Positions 45,027 to 53,886 of a DNA stretch of 64,000 bases are shown piece by piece. Source of the stretch: Peptoniphilus lacrimalis DSM 7455. GTDB lineage: Bacteria > Bacillota > Clostridia > Tissierellales > Peptoniphilaceae. Below the pieces are notes generated by a model. The model saw nothing but the letters and a program-made list of their open reading frames with translations. It made no database searches and had not been told where the DNA came from. How positions within the stretch are numbered: the first letter of the stretch is position 1; each line of letters begins with the position of its first letter. The translations under genes and the position numbers were made by a program. The DNA is taken from positions 62,001 through 126,000 of the forward strand of contig NZ_KB900373.1 in assembly GCF_000378725.1 (NCBI RefSeq), given 5' to 3'.

Positions 45027-45155
45027 AATTATCACCCTAATTATTATAAAATTTAATTATTAAAGCTAATAGTATAATATGGGATAATTCTTGTCAAGAA
45101 AATTTAAGACTATTATGCCTTGTCAATATTTAGTATAATAAAAAAGAGGTGAATT

Positions 45156-46292
45156 ATGGAAAAATTTAAAATAATTGCCACGACAAATTTTGGATTGGAA
45201 GCCCTATGCAAAAGAGAGCTTTTAGATTTGGGATACAATGATTTAAAAGTTCAAGACGGAAGAATAGAATTAACAGGAACATATAAAGATGTATGTGCTT
45301 TGAATTTGAATCTGAGAACAGCAGAAAGAATTTTTATGGTAGTTGCCTCTTTTGAGGCTCTAAGTTTTGAAGAACTTTTTGATAAAGTTTACGATATAGA
45401 TTGGACTTATTTTTTAAATGAAGATTCAAACTTTATTCTTCTGGCAAAAAGTCATAAATCAAAATTATTTTCTCTTTCAGATATACAAAGAATTTCTGAA
45501 AAGGCAATAATAAAAAAATTACAAAATAAATATAAAAAAGACTGGTTTTCTAAAAGTAATGAGAGAATAAAAATTGAAGTTTCTCTACTTGATGATATAG
45601 CCACAATTGCTATAGACACATCAGGAGATGGCTTACACAAAAGAGGATACAGACAAATTAATTACAAGGCTCCTATTTCAGAAACAATAGCCGCATCTAT
45701 GGTTATGCTTTCTTTTTGGAATCCTGAAAGACCACTAGCCGATCCTTTTTGTGGTTCGGGAACAATAGTGATAGAAGCTGCCATGATCGGGAAAAATATA
45801 GCCCCTGGACTTATGAGAAGATTTGACCTTCAAAATTTTATTTTTATTCCTCAAGAAATATTTAAGGAAGAAAAAAGAAAGTGCTATGAAAAAATTGATT
45901 ATGATAAGAAACTAAACATTAATGCATCTGATGTATCTTATAAGGCAATAGAAGTAGCAAAGAATAATTCAGCCATACTTGGCCTTGATGAAGATATTAA
46001 TTTCTTCCAAAAAGATATCCGCAATTTAGATCTTGAGGATAATTATGGAGTTTTAATCACAAACCCTCCCTATGGAGAAAGGCTTGCCGTAAAAGAAGCA
46101 CCGGAACTTAATAGAGAACTGGGAAGACTCTATAAGACTATACCAACTTGGTCTTTATATGCCATTACAGGCTCAGAAACTTTTCAAAAAGATTTTGGCA
46201 AAAAAGCCGACAGAAAAAGAAAGTTATACAACGGCAAAATAAAAACCTATTATTTTCAATATTATGGTCCTAGACCCTTTGTTAAGAAGTGA
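45156..46292 (+). CDS. THUMP-domain class I RNA methyltransferase (RlmL/YpsC-like)
   Basis: 378 residues. An N-terminal ferredoxin-like plus THUMP RNA-binding part (residues 1-155) is followed by a Rossmann methyltransferase domain. The catalytic NPPYGERL near residue 307 marks N2-guanine methyltransferases. LADPFCGSGTIVIEAAMIG is the SAM-binding motif I. The Bacillus relative YpsC and the first half of E. coli RlmL methylate 23S rRNA. GAGGTG precedes the ATG. The phosphatase gene follows after 35 bases, possibly with its own promoter. Confidence 0.88.
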   Translation: MEKFKIIATTNFGLEALCKRELLDLGYNDLKVQDGRIELTGTYKDVCALNLNLRTAERIFMVVASFEALSFEELFDKVYDIDWTYFLNEDSNFILLAKSHKSKLFSLSDIQRISEKAIIKKLQNKYKKDWFSKSNERIKIEVSLLDDIATIAIDTSGDGLHKRGYRQINYKAPISETIAASMVMLSFWNPERPLADPFCGSGTIVIEAAMIGKNIAPGLMRRFDLQNFIFIPQEIFKEEKRKCYEKIDYDKKLNINASDVSYKAIEVAKNNSAILGLDEDINFFQKDIRNLDLEDNYGVLITNPPYGERLAVKEAPELNRELGRLYKTIPTWSLYAITGSETFQKDFGKKADRKRKLYNGKIKTYYFQYYGPRPFVKK

Positions 46293-46327
46293 TAATTTGA
46301 TATAATCATAAAGCTGGAGGTGATATT

Positions 46328-47413
46328 ATGGAAGAAGATTATTTATACTCGCAAAAAATTGACCATCAAGTATTAAATGGAATTGCCGATCCCATTAGAG
46401 TTTTAGATTCCGATGAAAGAGTTATATTTGTAAATGAAGCAATGGAAAAAACTCTTGGTTACGATAGAAAAAAATTGCTCTGTGACATTGATGAGAGTAT
46501 CTTCAACCCTGATATCACAAGAAGTGTCTTAAGAACTGGAGAAGTTGTCCAAAGAGAAGAGATAATAAAAGATACAATCTATTCAGTAAAATGCTCTCCA
46601 GTATTAGGTCAAAAGGGACAAATAATCGGAGTGGTAGAAGTTTTTAGAAATGTAACAGTGGAAAGAAGACTTCAAAGAGAAATAATAGAAAGAAACAGGT
46701 TCATGGTAAGAGAAACCATGGCAGCATCACAAATACAAAAAACAGTCTTACCCGACAAGGGCTTTATAAAAAATTTAAAAATTGACTATATTTACAAACC
46801 TTCAAATATGCTTTCAGGCGATATGTTTGATGTTTTTGAAATAAATGAAGATAATATTGCAGTTTATATTTCAGATTCAGTAGGGCATGGTTTTGCAGCA
46901 TCTATGGTAACCATGTTTATAAAATCTTTAATAAGAACTCTTCCAATTTTTATACTCTTATCGCCCGCTAAGACCCTTGATGCCATTTCAAACAGATTCT
47001 CTCTTTTGAAGCTTGATATTGAAAATTATTTCACATGTTTTTATGGAGTTTTCAATATAAAAAAAGGTATTTTTACATATGCTAATGCAGGGCATCTGCC
47101 CTTGCCCCTAAAGGTTTCAGAAAAAATTGAATATCTTCACGCTGAAGGAAATCCCATATCAAGATTTTTTAAGAGTGCAAAATATAAAGAAGAAAATTCA
47201 AAATTTTACGCTGGAGATAAGATATTATTTATGACTGATGGAGTAAGCGAATCAAGAAATCTTGAAGGAGAGGTTTATGGCTTAAAAAGACCTGAAGAAA
47301 TAATGTTAGAAAATGACATAGATGAACTTTCAATTTTGAAAGATAATTTACTTTCTTTTATGAATATTACACAGACAGATGATATTTCAGTACTTCTCTT
47401 GAGTGTGTGGTAG
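46328..47413 (+). CDS. PAS-domain SpoIIE/RsbU-type serine phosphatase
   Basis: 361 residues. A PAS sensor domain (about 15-115, with FVNEAMEKTLGYDRKKL) is joined by a helical linker to a PPM/SpoIIE-type phosphatase domain. That domain has the motifs MLSGDMFDVFEI, VGHGFAASMVTMF, TYANAGHLP and FMTDGVSE. Such enzymes dephosphorylate anti-anti-sigma factors or other phosphoproteins in stress or envelope signalling. No anti-sigma or STAS partner is encoded nearby. No membrane segment is seen. GGAGGTG precedes the ATG. Confidence 0.85.
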   Translation: MEEDYLYSQKIDHQVLNGIADPIRVLDSDERVIFVNEAMEKTLGYDRKKLLCDIDESIFNPDITRSVLRTGEVVQREEIIKDTIYSVKCSPVLGQKGQIIGVVEVFRNVTVERRLQREIIERNRFMVRETMAASQIQKTVLPDKGFIKNLKIDYIYKPSNMLSGDMFDVFEINEDNIAVYISDSVGHGFAASMVTMFIKSLIRTLPIFILLSPAKTLDAISNRFSLLKLDIENYFTCFYGVFNIKKGIFTYANAGHLPLPLKVSEKIEYLHAEGNPISRFFKSAKYKEENSKFYAGDKILFMTDGVSESRNLEGEVYGLKRPEEIMLENDIDELSILKDNLLSFMNITQTDDISVLLLSVW

Positions 47414-47432
47414 TAATAAAAAATTATAAATT

Positions 47433-47500
47433 TTAGGGACAGTCCGCAAGGGACAGTCCCATGGGAAGAAAATTAGGGACAGTCCACAAGGGACAGTCCC
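47433..47500 (+). repeat. Two tandem REP-like GGGACAGTCC repeats
   Basis: Two 28-base copies (47433-47460 and 47473-47500) differ at a single base and are spaced 40 bases apart. Each holds two GGGACAGTCC palindromes separated by about four bases. GC content is far above the surroundings. Such GGGACwGTCCC units are common REP-like elements in clostridia and relatives, sometimes linked to tyrosine (RAYT) transposases; none is encoded here. They lie just after the phosphatase stop codon. Confidence 0.85.
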
Positions 47501-47627
47501 CGAACTTCTGGTTTACAAAAAATTCACAAAAAATTAATGTTTTCATTAATAATGTAAAAATTGCATGATGAGATTTATTTATAAAAATAATTATTTAAAA
47601 AACTAATGTTACAAAACGATTAAATAT

Positions 47628-47687
47628 CTTAAAAATCTCTTAAAAAAATCTTAAAATTCTAGATTTTTATTACTTTTAGGGTATAAT
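47628..47687 (+). promoter_or_regulatory. Promoter region of the SLH gene with three 11-bp phased repeats
   Basis: CTTAAAA begins at 47628, 47639 and 47650, exactly 11 bases apart, so all copies face the same side of the helix. TATAAT follows at 47682-47687 with no good -35 box. This layout is typical of promoters activated by OmpR/PhoB-type response regulators. The transcript would carry a 5' leader of about 40 bases before the AAGGAGG site. Confidence 0.55.
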
Positions 47688-47731
47688 AGAAATACGGAGA
47701 ATGAAAACCGAATATTTAAGGAGGAAATTTT

Positions 47732-50338
47732 ATGAAAACTTATAGAAAACGTTTCATGGCATCGACACTTGCTTTACTTATGACAGTATCGATTCCACTT
47801 TCAGCACTAGCTGCAGAAAATGCAGGAACTGAAAATAATGGTTTAGAAATTAGCCAAGAATTAAATGAACAGCCAGTTTCTGGACCTTTGGGAGCTCCAG
47901 CAGATCCAGCTACTCCAAGTGAAGAAGATATTAAAAATGCAAAGGATGCATTAGATGGAGCTATTAAGGCTGCTGAAGACTATCAAAAAACTGATGATTA
48001 CAAAAATTCAAAAGTAGATAAAACAACTTTAGAAAATGCAATACAAGCAGCAAAAAATGCAAGAGCAGCTTTAGAAGGAACACCTTCAAAACAAGAAGTT
48101 GATACAATACCAGGAGTTGTAAATGCTCTGAATAATTCTTTACAAGATTTACAAGCTAAAGTAACTGAAGAAAAAGCTAAAGATGCATTAAAAAAAGCTA
48201 AAGAAGAATTAGAACAAGCTATAAATGATGCTGAAACTTTTAAATCAGATGAAAAATATACTAAAGGTTTAGAAGCTGATAAAACAGAGTTTGACAATGC
48301 TTTAGCAGCTGCAAAAACAGCTAAAGATGCAGCAGATGCAAGTGTAGATAGTTTAAATGCAGCAAAAACTAGATTAGTTGGTGCTCAAGAAAAACTTAAA
48401 AATGCACAACCACAACAAAAAGAAGCGGATAAATTTATTCCACAAACAAAGGCTTTAGAAGTAGAAAAGGGAAATGCTGTTGATATTAAAACTGGATTAT
48501 TAAATGCGCCAAATGATGCAACAGTAAATGTAAAAAAAGATGTAGATACATTAAAAGCAGGACTTCAAATTGGAGTATTAACAGTAAAATTTAATGATAA
48601 TTCAACAAAAGATGTAAATATAACTGTTAGCGTTACAGAAAAAACACCTGTTCCAAGCCCTACTTTAGTAATTTCTGGACAAAAAGTATCTTCTAAAGGT
48701 TATGTATCAGGTTATGTAAAAGCTGATGGACTTTTAGTTTCCGGTGTAAGTGTAAGTTTCTATACAAATGATGGAGTATTTGTTGCTAAGGGAAATACTG
48801 ATGCAAATGGATATTTTGAATTTTATGTAGGAACTGAATATTATAATTATTACTATGATGGATATTATAACGGATATTATAATGGACATAAGGTATATTA
48901 TGATTCAATTTACGGATATTACTACAAAAATTCCAACAATGATAGAGTTTATCTAAATGACTATTATTGGTATGGTAAGGATTATAGATGTGGCAAGAGT
49001 GGATATTTACTTGCAGAAAAATCTCTTTATACAACAAGCGAAAAAGCATATGTAAAAGGAAGTTGTGATTACAATAATTACTATTGGCAAGGCTCATACG
49101 ATAACAAATATTATGATTATAGAGTTTACCCAACAAGCGTATCTAGAACAACTTCTTATGTAAAGGGATATCTACCAAATGAAAAAGGTAGAACAGTTTC
49201 TGTTTACTCAAATGACTATTATAATGACGGATATTATAATGATGGGTACTATGATTCTTATGGAAATTGGCGCTACTACAATTACTATAATGGATACTAT
49301 AATAGATATTACAGAAATTCCAACTATTATTTAGGCTCAGCTACAGTTGATTCTGACGGATATTTCACTATTTACTTCAATAGAAGTGTTCCAACTTCTG
49401 AAAGTTTATATTACTATGTAGATGGCTATAAAGATGGAAGATATGCAACTGTTCCTAGCGTAAGTCAAGCTGAAGCTGGAACAATGTTTATAAAAGGTAA
49501 GGCAGGAAGCTATGCAAGCATAAGAGTTGAAGATGCCAAGGGTACAAAAATTGGATCAACAACTGCTAATAGTGACGGCGAATTTACTTGTTATTTAGAT
49601 AGAAAATTAAGTCTTGGTGAAACTATAAAAGTTATAGCTTCTGAATCTTCAAAATATGATTCACAAACTACTTATAAAGTTGTTGATACAAGCCTAAGCG
49701 GTCAAACTTATTCAAGAATTTCTTATATTAAGGGATATCCTGATGGAACATTCAAACCATCAAATAACGTAACAAGAGCAGAAGCTGCTCAAATGTTTGC
49801 TACATTATTAAATGGCGGAACAAGTTTTGGAACTTCTACTGTAACTAAGTTTACAGATGCTAACAACAAATGGTATTCACCTGCTGTAAGTTATATTGCT
49901 GGTAAGGGTCTTTTAAGTGGATATAGTGATGGAACTTTCAAACCTGATGCTGATATCACAAGAGCTGAATTTGCTCAAATGATTTCTGGATATCTAAAAG
50001 CTGGTTATGCTGGTTCTGCTAACTTTAAAGATGTTAAAGGACACTGGGCAAGTGATGCAATAGATAAAGTTTTTGGAAACAAAGCTGTTGAAGGTTACCC
50101 AGATGGAACATTCAAACCAAACAAAACTCTTACAAGAGCAGAAGCTGTTACAGTATTAAATGCTGTATTTAACAGATATACAACTTCTAACTCATTAAAT
50201 AATGTATCTTCTGCTAACTTAAAGAACTATTCTGATATATCTTCTTCACACTGGGCATATTATCAAATTCTAGATGCTTCAAATGCTCACGTATCTCAAA
50301 AAGTTACTTCAACAAGTAATGAAGAAGTTTGGAAATAA
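47732..50338 (+). CDS. Secreted SLH-domain surface protein with FIVAR, Ig-like and tyrosine-rich regions
   Basis: 868 residues. The signal peptide (1-28) ends LSALAAENA. Residues about 65-230 hold two or three helical FIVAR-like modules (KDALDGAIKAAEDYQ; KKAKEELEQAINDAE). Residues about 310-660 hold Ig-like beta modules (VKADGLLVSGVSVSFYTNDG; FIKGKAGSYASIRVEDAKG). Two insertions at about 369-425 and 490-533 are dominated by Tyr, Asn, Gly and Asp (for example YYDGYYNGYYNG). The C-terminal 200 residues contain three SLH repeats (YPDGTFKPSNNVTRAEAAQ and two more), which bind cell-wall polymers. It is a surface or S-layer-like protein, probably abundant. A second FIVAR protein lies at 61961. Confidence 0.9.
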   Translation: MKTYRKRFMASTLALLMTVSIPLSALAAENAGTENNGLEISQELNEQPVSGPLGAPADPATPSEEDIKNAKDALDGAIKAAEDYQKTDDYKNSKVDKTTLENAIQAAKNARAALEGTPSKQEVDTIPGVVNALNNSLQDLQAKVTEEKAKDALKKAKEELEQAINDAETFKSDEKYTKGLEADKTEFDNALAAAKTAKDAADASVDSLNAAKTRLVGAQEKLKNAQPQQKEADKFIPQTKALEVEKGNAVDIKTGLLNAPNDATVNVKKDVDTLKAGLQIGVLTVKFNDNSTKDVNITVSVTEKTPVPSPTLVISGQKVSSKGYVSGYVKADGLLVSGVSVSFYTNDGVFVAKGNTDANGYFEFYVGTEYYNYYYDGYYNGYYNGHKVYYDSIYGYYYKNSNNDRVYLNDYYWYGKDYRCGKSGYLLAEKSLYTTSEKAYVKGSCDYNNYYWQGSYDNKYYDYRVYPTSVSRTTSYVKGYLPNEKGRTVSVYSNDYYNDGYYNDGYYDSYGNWRYYNYYNGYYNRYYRNSNYYLGSATVDSDGYFTIYFNRSVPTSESLYYYVDGYKDGRYATVPSVSQAEAGTMFIKGKAGSYASIRVEDAKGTKIGSTTANSDGEFTCYLDRKLSLGETIKVIASESSKYDSQTTYKVVDTSLSGQTYSRISYIKGYPDGTFKPSNNVTRAEAAQMFATLLNGGTSFGTSTVTKFTDANNKWYSPAVSYIAGKGLLSGYSDGTFKPDADITRAEFAQMISGYLKAGYAGSANFKDVKGHWASDAIDKVFGNKAVEGYPDGTFKPNKTLTRAEAVTVLNAVFNRYTTSNSLNNVSSANLKNYSDISSSHWAYYQILDASNAHVSQKVTSTSNEEVWK

Positions 50339-50370
50339 GATAGTTTTGAAAATTGAATATTAAATATTAA

Positions 50371-50398
50371 GGAAGGGATTTTTATCCCTTCTTTTTTT
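50371..50398 (+). terminator. Intrinsic terminator after the SLH gene
   Basis: The stem GAAGGGA/TCCCTTC is followed by seven T. Confidence 0.85.
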
Positions 50399-50475
50399 CG
50401 TGGTTTTTAAATAAGCTCTTATAAAGAGATTTTGTCAGGTCTTTTTATATAAGAAAATATTTTATGACATAAAAC

Positions 50476-50507
50476 AAGGGACTATCATAAAAAAGTCCCT
50501 TATTTTT
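50476..50507. terminator. Bidirectional hairpin between the SLH and PLD genes
   Basis: The 8-bp stem AAGGGACT/AGTCCCTT has ATTTTTATA on the plus side and GTTTTATG on the minus side. It can end the PLD transcript and back up the SLH terminator. Confidence 0.7.
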
Positions 50508-50528
50508 ATATAGTATTTAATTAATTTC

Positions 50529-51947
50529 TTACCAAGTGCAAGTTCCTGTTTTTTCCTGAACTTTCCAAATAAATTTTAAAAATATATTTTTATCTAAGCC
50601 ACTTTCAAAGTCTTGTGTATATTCTCCACCAATATTATTCCAAATTCTATCATAATAATTTTCAAATTTTGAAATTAAAGCTGAGTTTTTGTTCATTTTT
50701 ATTTCAACATCTGTTTCTAAATTGAAGTTATCAAGATTTCTTCTTGTGAAATTTGCTGATCCCAATATTAGCCTCGGCTCTTTATCTTTATAGGAGAAAT
50801 ATGCAATTTTTGTGTGGAACTGTTCGCCTGTAGTTTTATACCATTTGATATTAATTTTTGGATGTTCTTTTTTTAGCTCACTTAAGGCAGGTCTATTTGG
50901 GCATCCGTTTTTCTTTATTCCGAAGGCATCTTTATTTAGGTCTGCTATGATTTTAACATCAACACCCCTATCGGAGGCTTGACCTAAAGCTTTCAAAATT
51001 CTAAATTCAGAAAGGTAAAATATGCCAATTTTAATTTGATCTTTTGCTTTAGTTTCATTAATGTTTTTGTATAGGGCATTAAAAATTTCACCTTCACTTA
51101 TTATTCTAAGCTCTTCATTTGAATTTTTAATATCGACTGCCTTATAATTTTTTATTGTATCAGGCATTTTATCAAAAAATATACTTTCTGATTTTATTAG
51201 ATCCTCAATCGCTTTTCCTGTAAATATACAGGCTACGTTTGAATGGAAAGCGGAAGGATCATGTGGGTTTGCTGATGCTACAAGGGCTTTATTTTCTGAA
51301 ACTAGGATTTTTCTGTGGTTTGCTTTGAAGTTTAAAAGTTTAAGTATTGCCCTTATATTAATTTTAGGACCATCTTTTTTGAAAAAATTATTTATATAAG
51401 TTTTGCCTCCTGTGCCTAAGTATTTTATATATGCCCTGTATGGTCCAGAAATTATGGGGTTTGAATCCCTCATTTTGTTTAGGTCTGTAATTACAAGTTC
51501 TATTCCGTTTTCTTTCAATTTTTTCAGATATTTTTGCTCGTAGGCTCCGTAAAAATTGTTGATGGGGTCTGTTACAAAAAGTATGGGCATATGAGGATTT
51601 TCTTTTTTCTTTTCTATTAATAAATTTGTCATTTTCTCAACTTGAGCTGGATAAGCAGATAATTTTTTGTCATATTCATCATTATATAAAAAGAAATCTA
51701 TCAGCAAAAATTTTTTTGCATTTTTTATTATTTCAATTTCTTCTTTATTAATATTAATTTCATGAATTCTCTTTTGGTCTTTTGTATAGGTCAGGTCATA
51801 AATGAAATCAGCTTGAGTTTTTTTAAATTCTCCTGAAATATTTGTGCCTTTTGGGTTTTTAGTATTTAAGCTATATATGATTGGAATGATTAATAATAAG
51901 ATTAAGGCTAACATGATTTTCTTCTTCTTTTTGTCTTTTTTCTTCAA
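50529..51947 (-). CDS. Phospholipase D-like protein, membrane-anchored, with altered HKD motifs
   Basis: 472 residues. An N-terminal Lys-rich start and one membrane segment (about 11-27) are followed by two PLD domains. The first HKD motif reads HRKILVSE, with Glu where HxKxxxxD has Asp. The second reads HTKIAYFS, with Ser at that place. The downstream VASANPHD and LGSANFTRRN are conserved. The catalytic His and Lys are kept, so phosphodiesterase or transfer activity is plausible (cardiolipin synthase/PLD group), but the changed acid residues make this uncertain. The gene stands alone, divergent to the DUF975 gene. Confidence 0.75.
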   Translation of the reverse strand: MKKKDKKKKKIMLALILLLIIPIIYSLNTKNPKGTNISGEFKKTQADFIYDLTYTKDQKRIHEININKEEIEIIKNAKKFLLIDFFLYNDEYDKKLSAYPAQVEKMTNLLIEKKKENPHMPILFVTDPINNFYGAYEQKYLKKLKENGIELVITDLNKMRDSNPIISGPYRAYIKYLGTGGKTYINNFFKKDGPKINIRAILKLLNFKANHRKILVSENKALVASANPHDPSAFHSNVACIFTGKAIEDLIKSESIFFDKMPDTIKNYKAVDIKNSNEELRIISEGEIFNALYKNINETKAKDQIKIGIFYLSEFRILKALGQASDRGVDVKIIADLNKDAFGIKKNGCPNRPALSELKKEHPKINIKWYKTTGEQFHTKIAYFSYKDKEPRLILGSANFTRRNLDNFNLETDVEIKMNKNSALISKFENYYDRIWNNIGGEYTQDFESGLDKNIFLKFIWKVQEKTGTCTW

Positions 51948-52081
51948 ATGTTTAACTCCTAATATAATTTACTATAATTATAGCAAAATTTATAGAAAAT
52001 TATAATTTTAATTGTAATTTTCTTATATATCAAATATAAAATTAGGGTATAATTTGAATATAAATTTAAGGGGGAATTCGT

Positions 52082-53008
52082 ATGTTTGATATAGGCGACA
52101 TAAAAAGAGAAGCGAAAGCTTACTATAAGAAGCATTTTAAAAGTGCCATTATTTTATTACTTATTTTTACTGTAATTTCGATTTTCTTTGGCGACTTTGA
52201 AAGTAACAAACCAATAAATTTGGGTTTAAATTTAAAAACACCATCAGATTATATGGAAAATTATAATAATTATAGAGATCTTAAGTTCATTGATAAGTCA
52301 AAGATATCTGTAGGAACAGGAGGAGCTGGATATAATTATAGTAAGAGGCATGATTATGGTTATTATGTTGATATGAGCGGGGAATCAGTTGATACAAGTC
52401 AAGGTAACAATGAATTTAAGTCTTTAGGTCTTTTTGGCAAATGTTTGAGCTTAAATTTATTTCTAATAGTAAGCCCCATCATATTTTATATAATTTTATG
52501 TATTCAAATTTTTGGAAGAATATTTATTGTTAATCCTGTATTAGTTGGGAAAAATAAGGCTTTAGTTGAAGGACTTAGAAATCCAGAAGAGGACCTTGTA
52601 ATTAATAAACTTTTTTACTTTTTTGGTAATGAAAATTATTTAAAAGTCTGTGGTAAAATCCTTCTTAAGGATGTATTTATTTTTCTGTGGTCTTTGCTAT
52701 TAATTTTGCCTGGAATTTACAAATATTACCAATACTTTTTTGTAGGATATATCCTTGCAGATAATCCAGATATGCCATTTAATGAAGCTATAAATATGAG
52801 TAAAAAATTAACTGATAATTATAAGTTTAATATTTTTCTTTTGGGTCTATCCTTTATAGGTTGGTATATACTCTGCTTTTTTACTTTAAGTATAGGACTT
52901 ATATTTTTAAATCCTTATATAGAAATTTCATATGCAACATTGTATAAGGATAGGTTAGAAGAATATAGAAAAAAAGTTGAAGTTGAAGAAGAATTTATTG
53001 GTGATTAG
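52082..53008 (+). CDS. DUF975-family integral membrane protein
   Basis: 308 residues. The N-terminal IKREAKAYYKKHFKSAIILLLIF is the DUF975 start. A polar loop of about 90 residues (45-130), Gly- and Tyr-rich, separates the first membrane segment from the others. About four more segments follow, with LLILPGIYKYYQYFFVGYILADNPDM in the conserved core. Function of the family is unknown; it is widespread in Bacillota. GGGGG precedes the ATG. Confidence 0.75.
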   Translation: MFDIGDIKREAKAYYKKHFKSAIILLLIFTVISIFFGDFESNKPINLGLNLKTPSDYMENYNNYRDLKFIDKSKISVGTGGAGYNYSKRHDYGYYVDMSGESVDTSQGNNEFKSLGLFGKCLSLNLFLIVSPIIFYIILCIQIFGRIFIVNPVLVGKNKALVEGLRNPEEDLVINKLFYFFGNENYLKVCGKILLKDVFIFLWSLLLILPGIYKYYQYFFVGYILADNPDMPFNEAINMSKKLTDNYKFNIFLLGLSFIGWYILCFFTLSIGLIFLNPYIEISYATLYKDRLEEYRKKVEVEEEFIGD

Positions 53009-53050
53009 AAACATTATATTTTAAGTATTTTAATTTGAGCTTATAATGCT

Positions 53051-53080
53051 TTGATAAAGTCATATAAGCTATGTTATAAT
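53051..53080 (+). promoter_or_regulatory. Promoter of the universal stress protein gene
   Basis: TTGATA (53051-53056) and TATAAT (53075-53080) are separated by 18 bases, 31 bases before the start codon. Confidence 0.6.
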
Positions 53081-53111
53081 TAATGTAGAATATAATAAAA
53101 GGAGTGATTTT

Positions 53112-53546
53112 ATGAAAATATTAGTACCAATTGATGGTTCCAAATCATCTAAGGCATCACTTAAAGAAGCTAGTAGTTTAGGTGAAAAATTACAAGCTGA
53201 ATTAATTATACTTACAGTTATTCCAGAAACAAGTATTTTTGAACAATATCCAACTAATTTTGCTTATGCACTTGAAGTTGATAAAGCTAATACTGAAAGA
53301 GCACAACATATTTTAAAAGAAGCCGAAAAAGATCTTAAAGATTTTCCTAATAAGGTAGAAACTTTCTACACATCAGGAAATCCTGCAGCTCAAATCTGCA
53401 AGTTTAGTGATGAAAAAGAAGTCGATCTTATCGTTATGGGTAATAGAGGTCTTGGAGCTTTCTCAAGAACTCTTTTAGGTTCAGTTTCTAATAAAGTAAT
53501 CAACCAATCTAGAGCATCAGTTTTAGTTGTAAAGGCAGATATTTAA
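53112..53546 (+). CDS. Universal stress protein, UspA family
   Basis: 144 residues, one Usp domain. It starts MKILVPIDGSKSSKASLKEA and ends with the ATP-binding GNRGLGAFSRTLLGSVS and the terminal strand ASVLVVKAD. The G-x2-G-x9-G-S/T motif is complete, so it should bind ATP. It is a small cytoplasmic stress or energy-state protein. AGGAG precedes the ATG, and it stands alone with its own promoter and terminator. Confidence 0.92.
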   Translation: MKILVPIDGSKSSKASLKEASSLGEKLQAELIILTVIPETSIFEQYPTNFAYALEVDKANTERAQHILKEAEKDLKDFPNKVETFYTSGNPAAQICKFSDEKEVDLIVMGNRGLGAFSRTLLGSVSNKVINQSRASVLVVKADI

Positions 53547-53577
53547 TATTTTATTAGTTCAATAATTTAAATTAATT

Positions 53578-53601
53578 TGGAGGTTTAGACCTCCATTTTT
53601 T
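53578..53601 (+). terminator. Intrinsic terminator after the UspA gene
   Basis: The 7-bp stem TGGAGGT/ACCTCCA with a TTAG loop is followed by six T. Confidence 0.85.
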
Positions 53602-53794
53602 GTGTATAATTTTTTACTTTAAGTTCAATTTTTATAAAATTTATATTTTTGTAGAGTTTTATCTAAGTAATAAAGTATTTCAAATTAAGAATTATTACTC
53701 AATCAATTTTTCATGACATTAATAATAACGTTTCGTATAAAATATTGAAATTTCAAATAAAAATAGTAAGATTATTGTTAAGCTTATTCAAGGC

Positions 53795-53822
53795 TTGAAA
53801 ATATTTGCCAAAATGATATAAT
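53795..53822 (+). promoter_or_regulatory. Promoter of the bcd-etfBA operon
   Basis: TTGAAA (53795-53800) and TATAAT (53817-53822) are 16 bases apart. The expected transcription start is near 53829. The gap upstream to 53602 is AT-rich without other features. Confidence 0.65.
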
Positions 53823-53837
53823 AATTTGTGTGCGTTA

Positions 53838-53853
53838 TGTTAATAATATAACA
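53838..53853 (+). promoter_or_regulatory. Rex-like redox operator at the bcd promoter
   Basis: TGTTAATAATATAACA lies about nine bases after the expected transcription start. Against the clostridial Rex consensus TTGTTAANNNNTTAACAA, the inner 16 bases differ at one position. Rex represses butyrate-pathway genes at low NADH/NAD+, so the location fits. No rex gene is in this window. Confidence 0.5.
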
Positions 53854-53886
53854 CTCTTTATATAATCAAAGTTAGGGGGATTATAA

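Noticed and set aside
47433-47500. CRISPR array
   Set aside because: Only two copies with a 12-base gap and internal palindromes; no cas genes. REP-like repeats fit better.
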